DNA of 28,232 nucleotides from Gemmatimonadota bacterium. GTDB lineage: Bacteria; Gemmatimonadota; Gemmatimonadetes; Gemmatimonadales; GWC2-71-9. The translations under genes were made by a program, and so were the position numbers. The DNA is taken from positions 1-28,232 of the forward strand of contig JACPAP010000132.1 in NCBI GenBank assembly GCA_016180765.1, read 5' to 3'. Below, piece by piece: positions 17,538 to 25,305 of this stretch (its first letter is position 1; each line of letters opens with the position of its first letter). The notes under the pieces are model-generated. The model did not search any database. It worked only from the letters and a program-made list of their open reading frames with translations, and was not told where the DNA came from.

Positions 17538-18860
17538 TTACCTCACGCTGCTCCCGCTCTGCTCGGCCGCTCGCAGGCGCCTCAGGCTCTCGGCTTTCCC
17601 CACCACCGTCAGCAACAGGTTCACCGGCTCGGACACGGTCGAGCCCGTGAGCGCGATGCGAATGGGCTGAAACACCCTGCCGGCGGCGAAGCCCATGGTT
17701 TCGGCCAGGCTGCGGAGCTCGCTCTCCAGCCGCTCCGGCTGCCAGGCCTCGTCCGGGAGCGCGCCGAGCCGCTCAATGGCGGAGCGCAACGCGTGCTTGA
17801 AGCCATCGCCATGCTTCTGGACCATCTGGCGCGCCTTGTCATCGAACGACACCGGATCACCCCGCAGCCGCACCATGATCTGGCGGGCCACGTCGAGCGT
17901 GGTCCGCGATCGCTCCTTGACGACGTCGGTGACCCGGGCCAGACGCTCGCGGTCCTCGGCGACGTTGAGGCCCTGCGCCGCGAGCAGTGGCTCGATGATC
18001 GGCAGCAGCTCGGCGCCGGGCGTGCGGGTCAGGTGCTGGCCGTTCATCCATTCAAGCTTGGTGGTGTCGAAGATCGCGCTCTTTTTCTGAATGCCTTCGA
18101 TCGAGAAGGCGTCGATCAGCTCGCGCAGGTCGAAGAACAGCTCGCGGTCGCCGCCCGGGCTCCAGCCCAGGAGCGCGAGGAAGTTCCGCATCGCGGCGGG
18201 AAGGATGCCCAGCTGCTGGTAGTCCCCCACCGCGGTGGCGCCGTGCCGCTTGGACAGCTTCTTGCCGTCCTTCCCGTGGATCATGGGTACGTGGGCGAAC
18301 ACCGGGAGCGAGGCCCCCAGGGCTCGATAGACGGCGACCTGCTTGGGCGTGTTGGAGATGTGATCGTCGCCGCGCATGACGTGGGTGATGCGCATGTCGA
18401 TGTCGTCCACCACGACCGAGAAGTTGTAGGTGGGCGTCCGGTCCGAGCGCAGGATGATCCAGTCCCGGATGTCTTCGCCCTTGAAGGCGATGTGCCCGTA
18501 CACCGCGTCGTCGAAGGCGATCTCCCCGGAGGGCATCCGGAAGCGGATGGCGCCTTCTTCCTCGTACGCCGCCCCATCTTTGAGCAACCGGTCCGCCATG
18601 GCTCGGTGCCGCTCCACTCGGGCGCCCTGAAACACCACGTCCTCGTCCCAGTCGAGCCCCAGCCAGGTGAGCCCGTCCAGGATGACGCGCGTGTGCTCCT
18701 CGGTGGAGCGCTGCTTGTCGGTGTCCTCGATGCGGAGCAGGAACGTCCCGCCGGTCTTCCGCGCGTAGAGCCAGTTGAACAGCGCGGTCCGAGCCCCGCC
18801 GACGTGGAGGTAGCCGGTGGGGGAGGGGGCGAAGCGCAGGCGAGGGGCGGTGGAGGTCAT
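17538..18860 (-). CDS. gltX: Glutamyl-tRNA synthetase
   Basis: GltX charges tRNA-Glu (and in some bacteria tRNA-Gln, which is then amidated). The 440-residue class I synthetase has the HIGH-type motif in APSPTGYLHVGGART (residues 11-25), the DTD motif in LLRIEDTDKQRS, and the KMSKS-type motif as KKLSKRHGA (200-208). The catalytic fold ends near LLGWSPGG, followed by the helical anticodon-binding region, which is on the short side for the family. Start ATG 18860 is at the family position, with TTAGGAC just before it. Upstream are a GGCGGATAG hairpin and a tRNA-Ser gene on the same strand. The RES-Xre pair follows downstream, so gltX and the toxin pair face the same way but need not share a transcript. 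Confidence 0.97.
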   Translation of the reverse strand: MTSTAPRLRFAPSPTGYLHVGGARTALFNWLYARKTGGTFLLRIEDTDKQRSTEEHTRVILDGLTWLGLDWDEDVVFQGARVERHRAMADRLLKDGAAYEEEGAIRFRMPSGEIAFDDAVYGHIAFKGEDIRDWIILRSDRTPTYNFSVVVDDIDMRITHVMRGDDHISNTPKQVAVYRALGASLPVFAHVPMIHGKDGKKLSKRHGATAVGDYQQLGILPAAMRNFLALLGWSPGGDRELFFDLRELIDAFSIEGIQKKSAIFDTTKLEWMNGQHLTRTPGAELLPIIEPLLAAQGLNVAEDRERLARVTDVVKERSRTTLDVARQIMVRLRGDPVSFDDKARQMVQKHGDGFKHALRSAIERLGALPDEAWQPERLESELRSLAETMGFAAGRVFQPIRIALTGSTVSEPVNLLLTVVGKAESLRRLRAAEQSGSSVR

Positions 18861-18892
18861 GTCCTAAGATCGCGGTCGCTGCGGGGTCGGAT

Positions 18893-18961
18893 GGGCGGAT
18901 AGTCGGATAGACGGATGAGGGACCGGCGTGGGGCTCTATCCGCCTATCCGTCTATCCGCCC
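18893..18961. repeat. GGCGGATAG-word inverted repeat between gltX and tRNA-Ser
   Basis: Arms 18893-18919 and 18935-18961 are 27 nt, built from GGCGGATAG/ACGGATAG words and complementary at about 23 positions; the loop is 15 nt. It lies 32 nt upstream of gltX and 12 nt from the 3' end of tRNA-Ser(GCT). It may end tRNA transcription, but there is no T-tract. Confidence 0.82.
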
Positions 18962-18973
18962 AGCTTCTGGCAC

Positions 18974-19063
18974 GGAGAGGGGGGGATTCGAACCCCCGAT
19001 AAGGCTTTTCGGCCCTATAACGGTTTAGCAAACCGCCGCCTTCAGCCACTCGGCCACCTCTCC
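18974..19063 (-). tRNA. tRNA-Ser (anticodon GCT)
   Basis: The 90-nt minus-strand gene folds as a class II tRNA: acceptor GGAGAGG pairs with CCTCTCC, the D arm reads GCCGAGTGGCTGAAGGC, the anticodon loop is TTTGCTA, the variable arm is long, and the T arm is GGGGGTTCGAATCCCCC. Anticodon GCT reads AGC/AGU codons. No CCA is encoded. It lies between gltX and the kinase gene. Confidence 0.95.
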
Positions 19064-19070
19064 CAACGAA

Positions 19071-19145
19071 CAGTCGTCGGTTGTCCGTCATCCGGGGCGA
19101 CGTGGCTCGGCCCCGTCTCTGCGGAGAACGGACCACTGAGAACAG
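19071..19145. repeat. Imperfect inverted repeat, GGTTGTCCGT words
   Basis: Arms 19071-19094 and 19122-19145 are 24 nt and match at about 17 positions, with a 27-nt loop. The architecture is the same as the other long hairpins but more decayed. It lies just upstream of the tRNA-Ser gene, where the tRNA promoter should be, and beyond the end of the kinase gene. No other feature is seen in 19146-19217. Confidence 0.45.
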
Positions 19146-19217
19146 ATAACGTCCGTCCCTGGCGCCTAATGCTAACTAGTTGCGGCACCCCACGCATCCG
19201 ACTCGCGTCGCCCTCGC

Positions 19218-22187
19218 TCAGCGCGCCACCCGGTCCTCCCAGGTGCACGCGAGGATCCTCGCCATCACGCCAACCGGCCCACGGTCCAGGAACCTCCCGA
19301 GTGCCCTCTCGGACGGGGGAGACCAACTCAGCGGCCGAACCCAGGGGCGCCGAGCCAGCGCCAGTAAGTCGGCTGCATGAGGTGACCGCATGGAGTCCGC
19401 GATGGCCCTCAGACGCTCGGTTCGGGCTCGGCCGGGACCCAGCATGATCTCCGCCGGGTTGGCGCACAGACCAGCCCAGCCGGCGGTGAGGAGGTCAAGC
19501 CGTTCCCCCTCGGGCAGGGGCGAGCGCAGCACGACGCGCGCGAAGAGCGGCATCTCAGGCGCCTCGGCGGCGAGCCCCACGATGCCGGTTCGGGGCAGGG
19601 CCGTCCGGGCAGATACCAGCGCGTCCCGTGCGGCCCGGAGCGCGAGGGCTTCGTTGGTCCGCCCTTCGGCGTCCAGCAGCGAGGCGAGCGGCGACAGCAC
19701 GTCCCAGCGGAGCAGGTCGTAGGCGAACCGGGCGTGCAGCGGCGACCGGAACAGGTGCTGCGCCACCGCCGCACCCTCACCGAGACGCTGCGCCGCGCCC
19801 GCCGTGTCGCCGCGCTGGATCTCGGCAATCGCCCCGAGGGTGTTCAGGCGCGCGGTCTGAAGCAGCGTGAGGGCGCTGGGCCCTCCGCGTTGCGTGAGCT
19901 CGGTGATCGGGCCGTCCTGGAGCGCTGCGACCAGGTCCACCGAGGACGCGCGCGCCAGGGCCTGAAAGGCCTCGACGCGGGGATGGACGGCTACGGAATC
20001 GAGAACCCTCACGACCTCCAGAGGCAAAGCGCGATCGTAGGCGCGCCGCACGGCTTGGTGCAGGACCTCCTCGCGGGAGCCGATCCCGGGCACGGGGGGG
20101 GCCACCGATGGGGCGGGCGGGGGGGGCTGCAGGGAGTCGCGATCGAACAACTGCCTGATCACCCGTCGGACGGTCGTGTCTGGGAGCAGGGCTTGGGCCG
20201 GCAGGTAAGGCGCCAACAGCCGGCGGGTCTCGGTATACGGGTCGGCCGTCGACAGCCGTCGCACGGCAGCGTTCAGTTCGGCGGCGCGCGGCGCGATCCA
20301 CTGAACGAATCGCGCGGCCGCGATGGAAGCAAGAACCACCTCGCCAAGGCCCACCGCGATCACCAGCGCGGTGACGATGGCCGCCGCCACCGCGGCGCGA
20401 TGGAGCCGCCGGCCGCGGGCGTAGGTCCGCGGATCCGGCTGGCCGGCGAGCGACCCCGGGACGGTGCGGTACCACTCCTCGACCTCGACCCGCGTGACCG
20501 CCGCCGGGCCGCGGGGCGACACCGGGCCGAGCCATCGCCGCTCGGTGCGTGCGGCGAGGTCGGCCAGACCCAAGAGCCCCACCAGGGGAACGAGCGCGAT
20601 CGTTAGACGCGCGGTGCCTGCCAGCGGTGCGGCAGCCTCCGGGGTGAACAGCCCCAGCACGGCGGACCCAATCCAAATGCCGAGGACGGTGAACAGCCAG
20701 AGGGCGGCCGCCAGCAGCCAGGCGACCCGGAGGCGGCGCGCCCGGAGAATGCGCCCGCGCTCGGGTTGGTCCAGAAAACCGAATTCGCCTCCCCCGGCCA
20801 GGAGCATGCCGCTCCGGCCGTCGGCGTCCGCCGCGACGTCGAACAAGGTGAGCCAGCTCCACCCGAGCGCCCGATACCGGAGCGCGCGGCGCAGCCAGTA
20901 CACCACCGCGGCCAGGTAGAACACTCCCAGGAGGAACACCGCCGACCCCAGGATCAGCGCGGTTTGCCAGACGAAGAACGACACCTGGCTCGAGTCCGGC
21001 GACGGGCGCGCCTGGGCCAGTCCGGCCCCGGCGGCCGGGTCCAGCGTGAAGCGCGACAGCCAGTGGTCGTGGACCTCGAGGACGTGGGGCGTGAACGCCA
21101 GCGCCAGCAGCACCAGCACGCCGGCGCCGGCGGTGATCAACAGCTCGCGGGTGAACCCAGCCCCGCGGCCGAAGAGGGCTCCCAGGCCCGGGGGCGGCCA
21201 GCGGATTTCGGTTTCCAGCGACGGCAACAGGGCGCGGGCCACCTCGGCCGCGGAGGGACGATCGTCCGTAGGCTTGGCGAGGCACCGCGCCACGAGGCGC
21301 ACCAGCTGCGGCGTCAGCTCGGACCGCTTGGTGGCGACGGACTCGGGCGTGTCGCGAAGATGGGCCGCCGCCCATCCCGCCGCGGTATTCGCCGCGAACG
21401 GCAGCGTCCCCGCGAGCAGCTCGTACGCCAGGATGCCCAGCGAGTAGACGTCGCTCTTGGGCGTCACCGCGTCTCCCGCCGCCTGCTCGGGGCTCATGTA
21501 AGGCGGCGTCCCGATGATCATGCCGGTGGACGTGAGCTTGGTTTCCTGTCTCCCCGCCGGGGACAGCGCCGCGCTCACGCCGAAATCCGCCACGAACGCC
21601 CGGCCCGTTTCCGTTTCGATCAGCACGTTGGCGGGCTTCACGTCGCGATGGACCAGGTCGCGGGCGTGGGCGGCCGCCAGGGCCGCGGCCACTTCGCCGA
21701 TGATCCGCCGCGCGTCACGTTCGGGCACGCGCCCTCGCTGGAGCAGCCAGTCGTGGAGCGCGAGCCCCTCGACGTACTGCATGATGATATACGGGAGCTT
21801 GCCGCGGGTTTCGCCCACCGCGTACACGCGGACCACGTTGGGGTGAGAGAGCGCCGCGGCGGCGCGGGCTTCCCGCTGAAACCGGACCCGGGCGGGTTGG
21901 TAGGCGGCGAGAGCGGGCGCCAGGACCTTCACCGCCACCAGGCGCTTGAGGGCGGCTTCGCGGGCGAGGAACACCGCGCCCATGCCGCCGGCACCAAGGA
22001 GCTTCAGCAGCTCGTAGCGAGGCGCCAGCGCGGTGGAGAGCTGCTTCTCGAGGGCCTTGACGTCGAGCTCGGGCTGGGCCGGGTAGTCGTCCCCCGTGGT
22101 TGGGGTGTCCACCAGCGCGGCCCCGCAGATGGGACAGGTTTCCACGCCCTGCGGGACGGACGCCGAGCACTCGGGGCAGTACGGCAT
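19218..22187 (-). CDS. Membrane Ser/Thr protein kinase with N-terminal zinc ribbon
   Basis: The 989-residue protein opens with a zinc ribbon (C4, C7, C18, C21) and then a complete PknB-type kinase domain from about residue 58: glycine loop LGAGGMGAVF, catalytic Lys87 in VAVKVL, HRDVKPAN (Asp182), DFG (201-203), GTPPYMSPEQ and SDVYSLGILAYELL. All catalytic residues are present. After about 345 come at least five hydrophobic segments (for example GVLVLLALAF, ILGSAVFLLGVFYLAAVVYWL, WLLAAALWLFTVLGIWI, AAAIVTALVIAVGLGEVVLASI) and a C-terminal 350-residue helical domain, possibly TPR-like (TARLNTLGAIAEIQRGDTAGAAQRL). The side of the membrane it faces depends on the helix count. Its substrate is unknown. 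Start ATG 22187 gives the zinc ribbon at once. It is divergent from the membrane protein at 22430. Confidence 0.93.
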   Translation of the reverse strand: MPYCPECSASVPQGVETCPICGAALVDTPTTGDDYPAQPELDVKALEKQLSTALAPRYELLKLLGAGGMGAVFLAREAALKRLVAVKVLAPALAAYQPARVRFQREARAAAALSHPNVVRVYAVGETRGKLPYIIMQYVEGLALHDWLLQRGRVPERDARRIIGEVAAALAAAHARDLVHRDVKPANVLIETETGRAFVADFGVSAALSPAGRQETKLTSTGMIIGTPPYMSPEQAAGDAVTPKSDVYSLGILAYELLAGTLPFAANTAAGWAAAHLRDTPESVATKRSELTPQLVRLVARCLAKPTDDRPSAAEVARALLPSLETEIRWPPPGLGALFGRGAGFTRELLITAGAGVLVLLALAFTPHVLEVHDHWLSRFTLDPAAGAGLAQARPSPDSSQVSFFVWQTALILGSAVFLLGVFYLAAVVYWLRRALRYRALGWSWLTLFDVAADADGRSGMLLAGGGEFGFLDQPERGRILRARRLRVAWLLAAALWLFTVLGIWIGSAVLGLFTPEAAAPLAGTARLTIALVPLVGLLGLADLAARTERRWLGPVSPRGPAAVTRVEVEEWYRTVPGSLAGQPDPRTYARGRRLHRAAVAAAIVTALVIAVGLGEVVLASIAAARFVQWIAPRAAELNAAVRRLSTADPYTETRRLLAPYLPAQALLPDTTVRRVIRQLFDRDSLQPPPPAPSVAPPVPGIGSREEVLHQAVRRAYDRALPLEVVRVLDSVAVHPRVEAFQALARASSVDLVAALQDGPITELTQRGGPSALTLLQTARLNTLGAIAEIQRGDTAGAAQRLGEGAAVAQHLFRSPLHARFAYDLLRWDVLSPLASLLDAEGRTNEALALRAARDALVSARTALPRTGIVGLAAEAPEMPLFARVVLRSPLPEGERLDLLTAGWAGLCANPAEIMLGPGRARTERLRAIADSMRSPHAADLLALARRPWVRPLSWSPPSERALGRFLDRGPVGVMARILACTWEDRVAR

Positions 22188-22223
22188 GGGAGGGCTAACC
22201 TACCTCGGGCCGGCGCGCCTGCG

Positions 22224-22412
22224 CTAGCGAGGGACCTCCGGGCCGAATACCCGCTCCACTGGCACTGGCTCGGGCTCCGGCGTCCCGAACCGCTGACGCA
22301 GCTCCGGGACCACACGATCACCCGCAGGGCGGTGAAGCCGGAACTCAGCCTGGGCTTCTGACTGTGGATACTGGCGGTAGGTGGTTCGAGGAGGTTTATT
22401 GAGCAGGGACAT
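22224..22412 (-). CDS. Possible 62-residue protein, doubtful
   Basis: An ATG at 22412 opens 62 codons ending 36 nt before the kinase start. The product is polar, with a Pro/Glu-rich end (EPEPVPVERVFGPEVP), no signal peptide and no recognised family. Only a weak GGAAG precedes the start. It would lie in the divergent leader of the kinase gene. It may be chance in GC-rich DNA; otherwise 22188-22429 shows nothing but the promoter space for two divergent genes. Confidence 0.25.
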   Translation of the reverse strand: MSLLNKPPRTTYRQYPQSEAQAEFRLHRPAGDRVVPELRQRFGTPEPEPVPVERVFGPEVPR

Positions 22413-22429
22413 CACTTCCGGAGGTCACC

Positions 22430-23086
22430 ATGCAAGACGTCATCCGCGAATCCGTCGGCGACTTCCTCCGCGGGGTCGGTAACTTCCTGCCCAATATCCT
22501 CGCGGCGATCGTCATCTTGCTGGTCGGATGGGTGGTCGCCCGCGTGCTCCGGGCTGCCGTGGGCCGGGGCCTGAGGCTGGCGCGACTCCCCGACATCGCC
22601 GACAAGGCGGGCATAGAGAGCTTCCTCAGGAAGGGCGGTATCACTCGGCCTTCCACCGACCTTGTTGCGGTCCTGGTCTACTGGCTGGTGATGCTCGTGG
22701 TGTTGCTCACGGCGGTCAATGCGCTGCGCCTGGAGATGGCCTCGCAGCTCTTGAACCAGATCCTGCTGTACATCCCCAACATCATCGTGGCAGTCATTGT
22801 CGTCATCGTGGGGATGTACGCCGCGAGCTTCGTGGCGGGCCTGGTGCGCACGGCTGCGGCCAATGCGGGGATCGAGGAAGCCGGGCTGGTAGCCAGCCTG
22901 GCACGGTACGCGCTCATCATCTTCACGTTCGCCATCGCGCTCAACCAGCTCCGGATTGGCCAGGACATTGTGGCGAACGCGTTCCTCCTCCTCTTTGGCG
23001 CGGTCTGCCTGGCGGCGGCGCTGGCCGTGGGCCTGGGAGCGCGGGAGATCGTGGGCCGCTATCTGGAGGAGCGCTTGCGCAAGTAG
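22430..23086 (+). CDS. Small mechanosensitive-channel-like membrane protein (conserved TM helix family)
   Basis: The 218-residue protein has four strongly hydrophobic helices: near the N-terminus NILAAIVILLVGWVVARVL, then LVAVLVYWLVMLVVLLTAV, NIIVAVIVVIVGMYAASFVAGLV, and the C-terminal LLLFGAVCLAAALAVGLGAREIV. The pattern 'FLPNILAAIVILLVGW' and 'IPNIIVAVIVVIVG' is that of the conserved TM helix repeat seen in CmpX/MscS-related proteins. It lacks the cytoplasmic beta domain of MscS, so channel gating by tension is not assured. The ATG at 22430 follows a strong ribosome-binding site, GGAGGT, five bases upstream. A small hairpin (23086-23109, 7-bp stem) starts at the stop but has no T-tract. Confidence 0.88.
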   Translation: MQDVIRESVGDFLRGVGNFLPNILAAIVILLVGWVVARVLRAAVGRGLRLARLPDIADKAGIESFLRKGGITRPSTDLVAVLVYWLVMLVVLLTAVNALRLEMASQLLNQILLYIPNIIVAVIVVIVGMYAASFVAGLVRTAAANAGIEEAGLVASLARYALIIFTFAIALNQLRIGQDIVANAFLLLFGAVCLAAALAVGLGAREIVGRYLEERLRK

Positions 23087-23391
23087 CGAGAGTTCGGGGC
23101 ATCTCTCGCCGGTGCGCGGGCCGCTCCTGCCGCGTGACGTGGTGGGCCTCGATCGGGTAGTTTGGTACTTCTTTGCGTTCGTTTGCGGTTATGACGCAGC
23201 CGATATGTCCAGACGTTGCCCATCCATGGAGCTCAGCGAAACAGCTCCGCGGTCGTGGCCATCGGTAGGAAGAGGCGCCGGGGCGCACCGCGAATGCAAT
23301 GAGGCGCGGTGACGGGACGGGTGCTGAACTCGGAGGCGCCGGAGATCATCGAAGTACTGCAAGCCGGACCAAGGAAGGCCGGAACGAGCGG
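23087..23391. other. 305-nt gene-free stretch at the edge of the toxin-antitoxin island
   Basis: I see no supported gene here. The stretch holds a 7-bp stem-loop at 23086-23109 and then an AT-richer patch around 23155-23205 (TTTGGTACTTCTTTGCGTTC) that stands out from the surrounding GC-rich DNA. All downstream genes are on the minus strand and belong to the accessory island, so this may be the island's left boundary. No direct repeat or tRNA end was found. Confidence 0.5.
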
Positions 23392-23821
23392 CTAGCGGGG
23401 CGAGACCGTCCAGGGATCGACGAGCGGGATCCCAAAGTCCGCGAAGTGCCGCGTATTCCGGGTGGCCAGCGCCGCCTTGCGTGCGGCAGCGATACCGGGC
23501 GATCTGGACGTCGCGGATCTCGACCGGTCGTCCCGCCCCGCGCTGCTTGGCGGCGATCGCCGCTGCCGCGTGCGCTGCCATCTGATCGAACGGTAGCACG
23601 CGGCCCTCGAAGTCTTCTTCCAGCGCTTTGGCGAAGGCGTCTTCCAGACGGCGCCGCCGGCGGGCGCGTGCGAGGATCTCGAGGACGAAGCCAATCTCGA
23701 ACACGGTGATCGCGGTTGTCCAGACGGACTCGGCAGGCTGATCGTCGAGCCAGGTGACCACCGCCGGGTCGCCCTCGCGGCGCATCAGTGCCGAGAGGAC
23801 ATTGGTATCGAGCAGGATCAC
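23392..23821 (-). pseudogene. FitB/VapC-type PIN toxin broken by a one-base frameshift
   Basis: From GTG 23821 the frame reads a typical FitB-like PIN ribonuclease: VILLDTNVLSALMRREGDPAVVTWLDDQPAESVWTT in short blocks, with the first catalytic Asp in LLDTNV and a Glu in TVFEIGF, up to EIRDVQIA. The expected remainder (GIAAARKAALATRNTRHF, then PLVDPW and a TAG at 23392) is present but in another frame. An extra base in the GCCCGG run at 23495-23500 accounts for the shift. As read, the protein loses its normal C-terminus, including the TRN motif. It could be a true pseudogene or a sequencing error in a C/G run. Its GTG overlaps the stop of the antitoxin remnant (GTGA). Confidence 0.8.
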
Positions 23822-23991
23822 CGGCGGAAGCCCGCTGGGGTTGCGGGGTGACCGCGGAGCTCGGGGATATCCGCGGTGAGCCCCAGGCGCTCGAAGCGCG
23901 ACTTGAGGCGGGTGCCGAGCGCTGGCCGGGGAGCGCCCCCTGCGCTCACGGCGTTGCGCAGGATGTCGCGCACCTCCTCTTCGGTGCTCCC
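23818..23991 (-). pseudogene. FitA-type antitoxin remnant, N-terminal half missing
   Basis: About 57 codons read STEEEVRDILRNAVSAGG, then PALGTRLKSRFERLGL and a terminal PATPAGFRR, the usual C-terminal half of a FitA-like antitoxin ending directly on the toxin start. In-frame and just upstream is a TGA (23992-23994) where the ribbon-helix-helix DNA-binding half should be, and no candidate for that half is found. The toxin-binding half survives without a start of its own other than late GTG codons. It suggests a deletion joining this pair to the neighbouring VapC gene. Confidence 0.65.
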
Positions 23992-24013
23992 TCATCGGCG
24001 AACGGGTGGTCCC

Positions 24014-24035
24014 CTCCGCCGGTCAACCGGCGGAG
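24014..24035. repeat. 9-bp hairpin near the FitA deletion point
   Basis: CTCCGCCGG (24014-24022) pairs perfectly with 24027-24035 around the loop TCAA. It lies 9 nt beyond the VapC stop and about 20 nt before the truncated antitoxin. It could be a terminator for the VapBC operon, although no T-tract follows on the minus strand. Confidence 0.5.
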
Positions 24036-24043
24036 TCCGCAGT

Positions 24044-24430
24044 CTAATCTTCCACGGAGAGATCCGGCACCCGCTCGAAGTGGCGCCGGTTCCGAGTCAC
24101 CAGCGTCAAGTCGCGCGCTCTGGCCGTGGCCGCAATCACCAGGTCTCTTTCGCCGATCGGTTGCGCTAAGAGCGCGAGGCGAACCGCTGCATGGTAGGCC
24201 GCCGCATCGCAGTCGAACGGGATGATTTCCACCGGAGCCGAGAGGAACGCATCCACGCTGGCGATACTGCGCTTCGGGTCGCCACTGCGCAGCGCCCCGA
24301 ACCGCAGCTCCGCTTCAGTCATCGCGGACACGGCCACGTCCTCCGGGGACTGCGCCCGGGCACGTGACGCCACAGGTTCCCGCCGACGGAGGATTTCGAT
24401 GCAGGTGTCGGTGTCGAGCAGGTAGCGCAC
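24044..24430 (-). CDS. vapC: VapC-type PIN ribonuclease toxin
   Basis: The 128-residue product is a complete PIN-domain toxin, a Mg-dependent RNase that in known cases cuts tRNA or rRNA. The acidic residues are in place: Asp6 in RYLLDTDTCIEIL, Glu in AMTEAELRFGAL, Asp in IGERDLVIAATA, and the C-terminal TLVTRNRRHFERVPDL. It follows its antitoxin with a 3-nt gap, so translation should be coupled. The IGERDLVIAA block and the TRN motif are those of the VapC1 type. It is intact, unlike the next toxin downstream. Cytoplasmic; held in check by the AbrB-type antitoxin encoded before it. Confidence 0.94.
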   Translation of the reverse strand: MRYLLDTDTCIEILRRREPVASRARAQSPEDVAVSAMTEAELRFGALRSGDPKRSIASVDAFLSAPVEIIPFDCDAAAYHAAVRLALLAQPIGERDLVIAATARARDLTLVTRNRRHFERVPDLSVED

Positions 24431-24433
24431 GGG

Positions 24434-24733
24434 CTACCGGTGCTTTTTGGGGCGGCGCCGCTTTCCGGGCAGGCCCCGCAGGACCGCGTCACGATGCGGT
24501 GTCGGAGGGAGAGGCTCCGGTGCGGTGAAATCGTCGGGGAGCGGCCCGAGGGCGTCCAGTCGCTCCCAATAGCCCTCCGGCCAAGCGGTTTTCTCCAGGG
24601 GCTCCAGCACGACGGCCCGGCCGGCTCGCCGAATTCGCACCGCCGACCCCTCGAACCGGTACTCTTTCGGCAGCCGCACGGCTTGGCTGCCTCCGGTCGT
24701 GAAGAGGGCGGCCCTGTCCTCGTTCTTGTTCAT
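24434..24733 (-). CDS. vapB: VapB-type antitoxin, AbrB/MazE swapped-hairpin fold
   Basis: The 99-residue protein begins MNKNEDRAALFTTGGSQAVRLPKEYRFEG, the hallmark of VagC/VapB antitoxins with an AbrB/MazE DNA-binding fold, followed by VRIRRAGRAVVLEPL. The C-terminal half is acidic/proline-rich and then strongly basic (GKRRRPKKHR); the toxin-binding part is usually here. I chose ATG 24733, since family members start close to the 'F..G.SQAVRLPKE' strand; the upstream Met codons at 24748 and 24742 add five and three residues. A 17-bp palindrome lies 25 nt upstream in AT-rich DNA, the natural place for autoregulation. It precedes vapC by 3 nt. Confidence 0.9.
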   Translation of the reverse strand: MNKNEDRAALFTTGGSQAVRLPKEYRFEGSAVRIRRAGRAVVLEPLEKTAWPEGYWERLDALGPLPDDFTAPEPLPPTPHRDAVLRGLPGKRRRPKKHR

Positions 24734-24757
24734 GGGCCTCATCCCCACTCGGGCAAC

Positions 24758-24774
24758 GTATATACAATATATAC
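24758..24774 (-). promoter_or_regulatory. Candidate vapBC promoter/operator palindrome
   Basis: GTATATACAATATATAC is a perfect inverted repeat, GTATATA-TTG-TATATAC on the coding strand, in one of the very few AT-rich patches of the window. It ends 24 nt upstream of the vapB start. AbrB/MazE-type antitoxins bind such palindromes with their toxin to repress the operon; the TATATA also suits a -10 box. Confidence 0.7.
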
Positions 24775-24843
24775 ATCAACTGGCGCAGACAAAGGCCATG
24801 CTTGGGGCCGGCCCGACTCCCTTCCCGCAACGCCGCTGGTCCC

Positions 24844-25305
24844 TCAGGCGGGCGGTGGGAAGGGGAATGGCGGCACGGTTCGCACGGGAAGATGGCGCGC
24901 GAGCCGCTTGAAGTCCGAGCGGTGGGCCGTCACCAGCGTGGCACCGAGCCGTGCGCACTGCGCGGCCAGCAGAGCATCGTTCCAGAAGGAGCGGGTCTTG
25001 GTGGCGGCGTCGTCGCCGAGGCGCGCCATCGCCGATCCGGCTCCAACCCAGTCATCGGCCGTTGGCGCAACCAGCGTCGTGCCCGCGGTCATCGCCCTGA
25101 CCGCGGCGTCGTGTCGGGCGGGATCGGCGATGCCGATGGCTACCTCGGCCACCACCACCGAGCTGACGGTGAGCGGGCCCAGTTCCCGCACAAAGGCCTC
25201 GAAGTGCTCGCGGAACGCGGAATCATTCGTCGCCCTGACGTACACATTGGTGTCAGCGACGTAGAGAGGCGGGAGGGTCGGCTGATCGGCGGAACCAGCC
25301 GTCAA
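24844..25305 (-). CDS. PIN-domain protein (VapC-like), no clear antitoxin
   Basis: The 153-residue product is a PIN-domain RNase candidate: Asp in LYVADTNVYVRA, Glu in VVVAEVAIGIAD, then SFWNDALLAAQCARLGATLVTAHRSDFKRL with the third and fourth acidic positions (Asp in WNDALLA and in HRSDF). The start is a TTG at 25305; no ATG or GTG lies near the N-terminus. The end is Pro/Phe-rich. No full antitoxin gene precedes it. Instead a 29-codon ORF overlaps its start by three bases and may be what is left of an antitoxin. It is the only intact PIN gene in the island without a recognisable partner. Confidence 0.86.
   Translation of the reverse strand: MTAGSADQPTLPPLYVADTNVYVRATNDSAFREHFEAFVRELGPLTVSSVVVAEVAIGIADPARHDAAVRAMTAGTTLVAPTADDWVGAGSAMARLGDDAATKTRSFWNDALLAAQCARLGATLVTAHRSDFKRLARHLPVRTVPPFPFPPPA

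Noticed and set aside
19734..22361. Long plus-strand frames opposite the kinase gene
   Set aside because: The minus strand encodes an unmistakable kinase; the opposite frames are His/Arg/Gly-rich without motifs.
23086..23109. Terminator of the mechanosensitive-like gene
   Set aside because: Only a 7-bp stem with a 10-nt loop and no T-tract; kept as a note in the gene entry.
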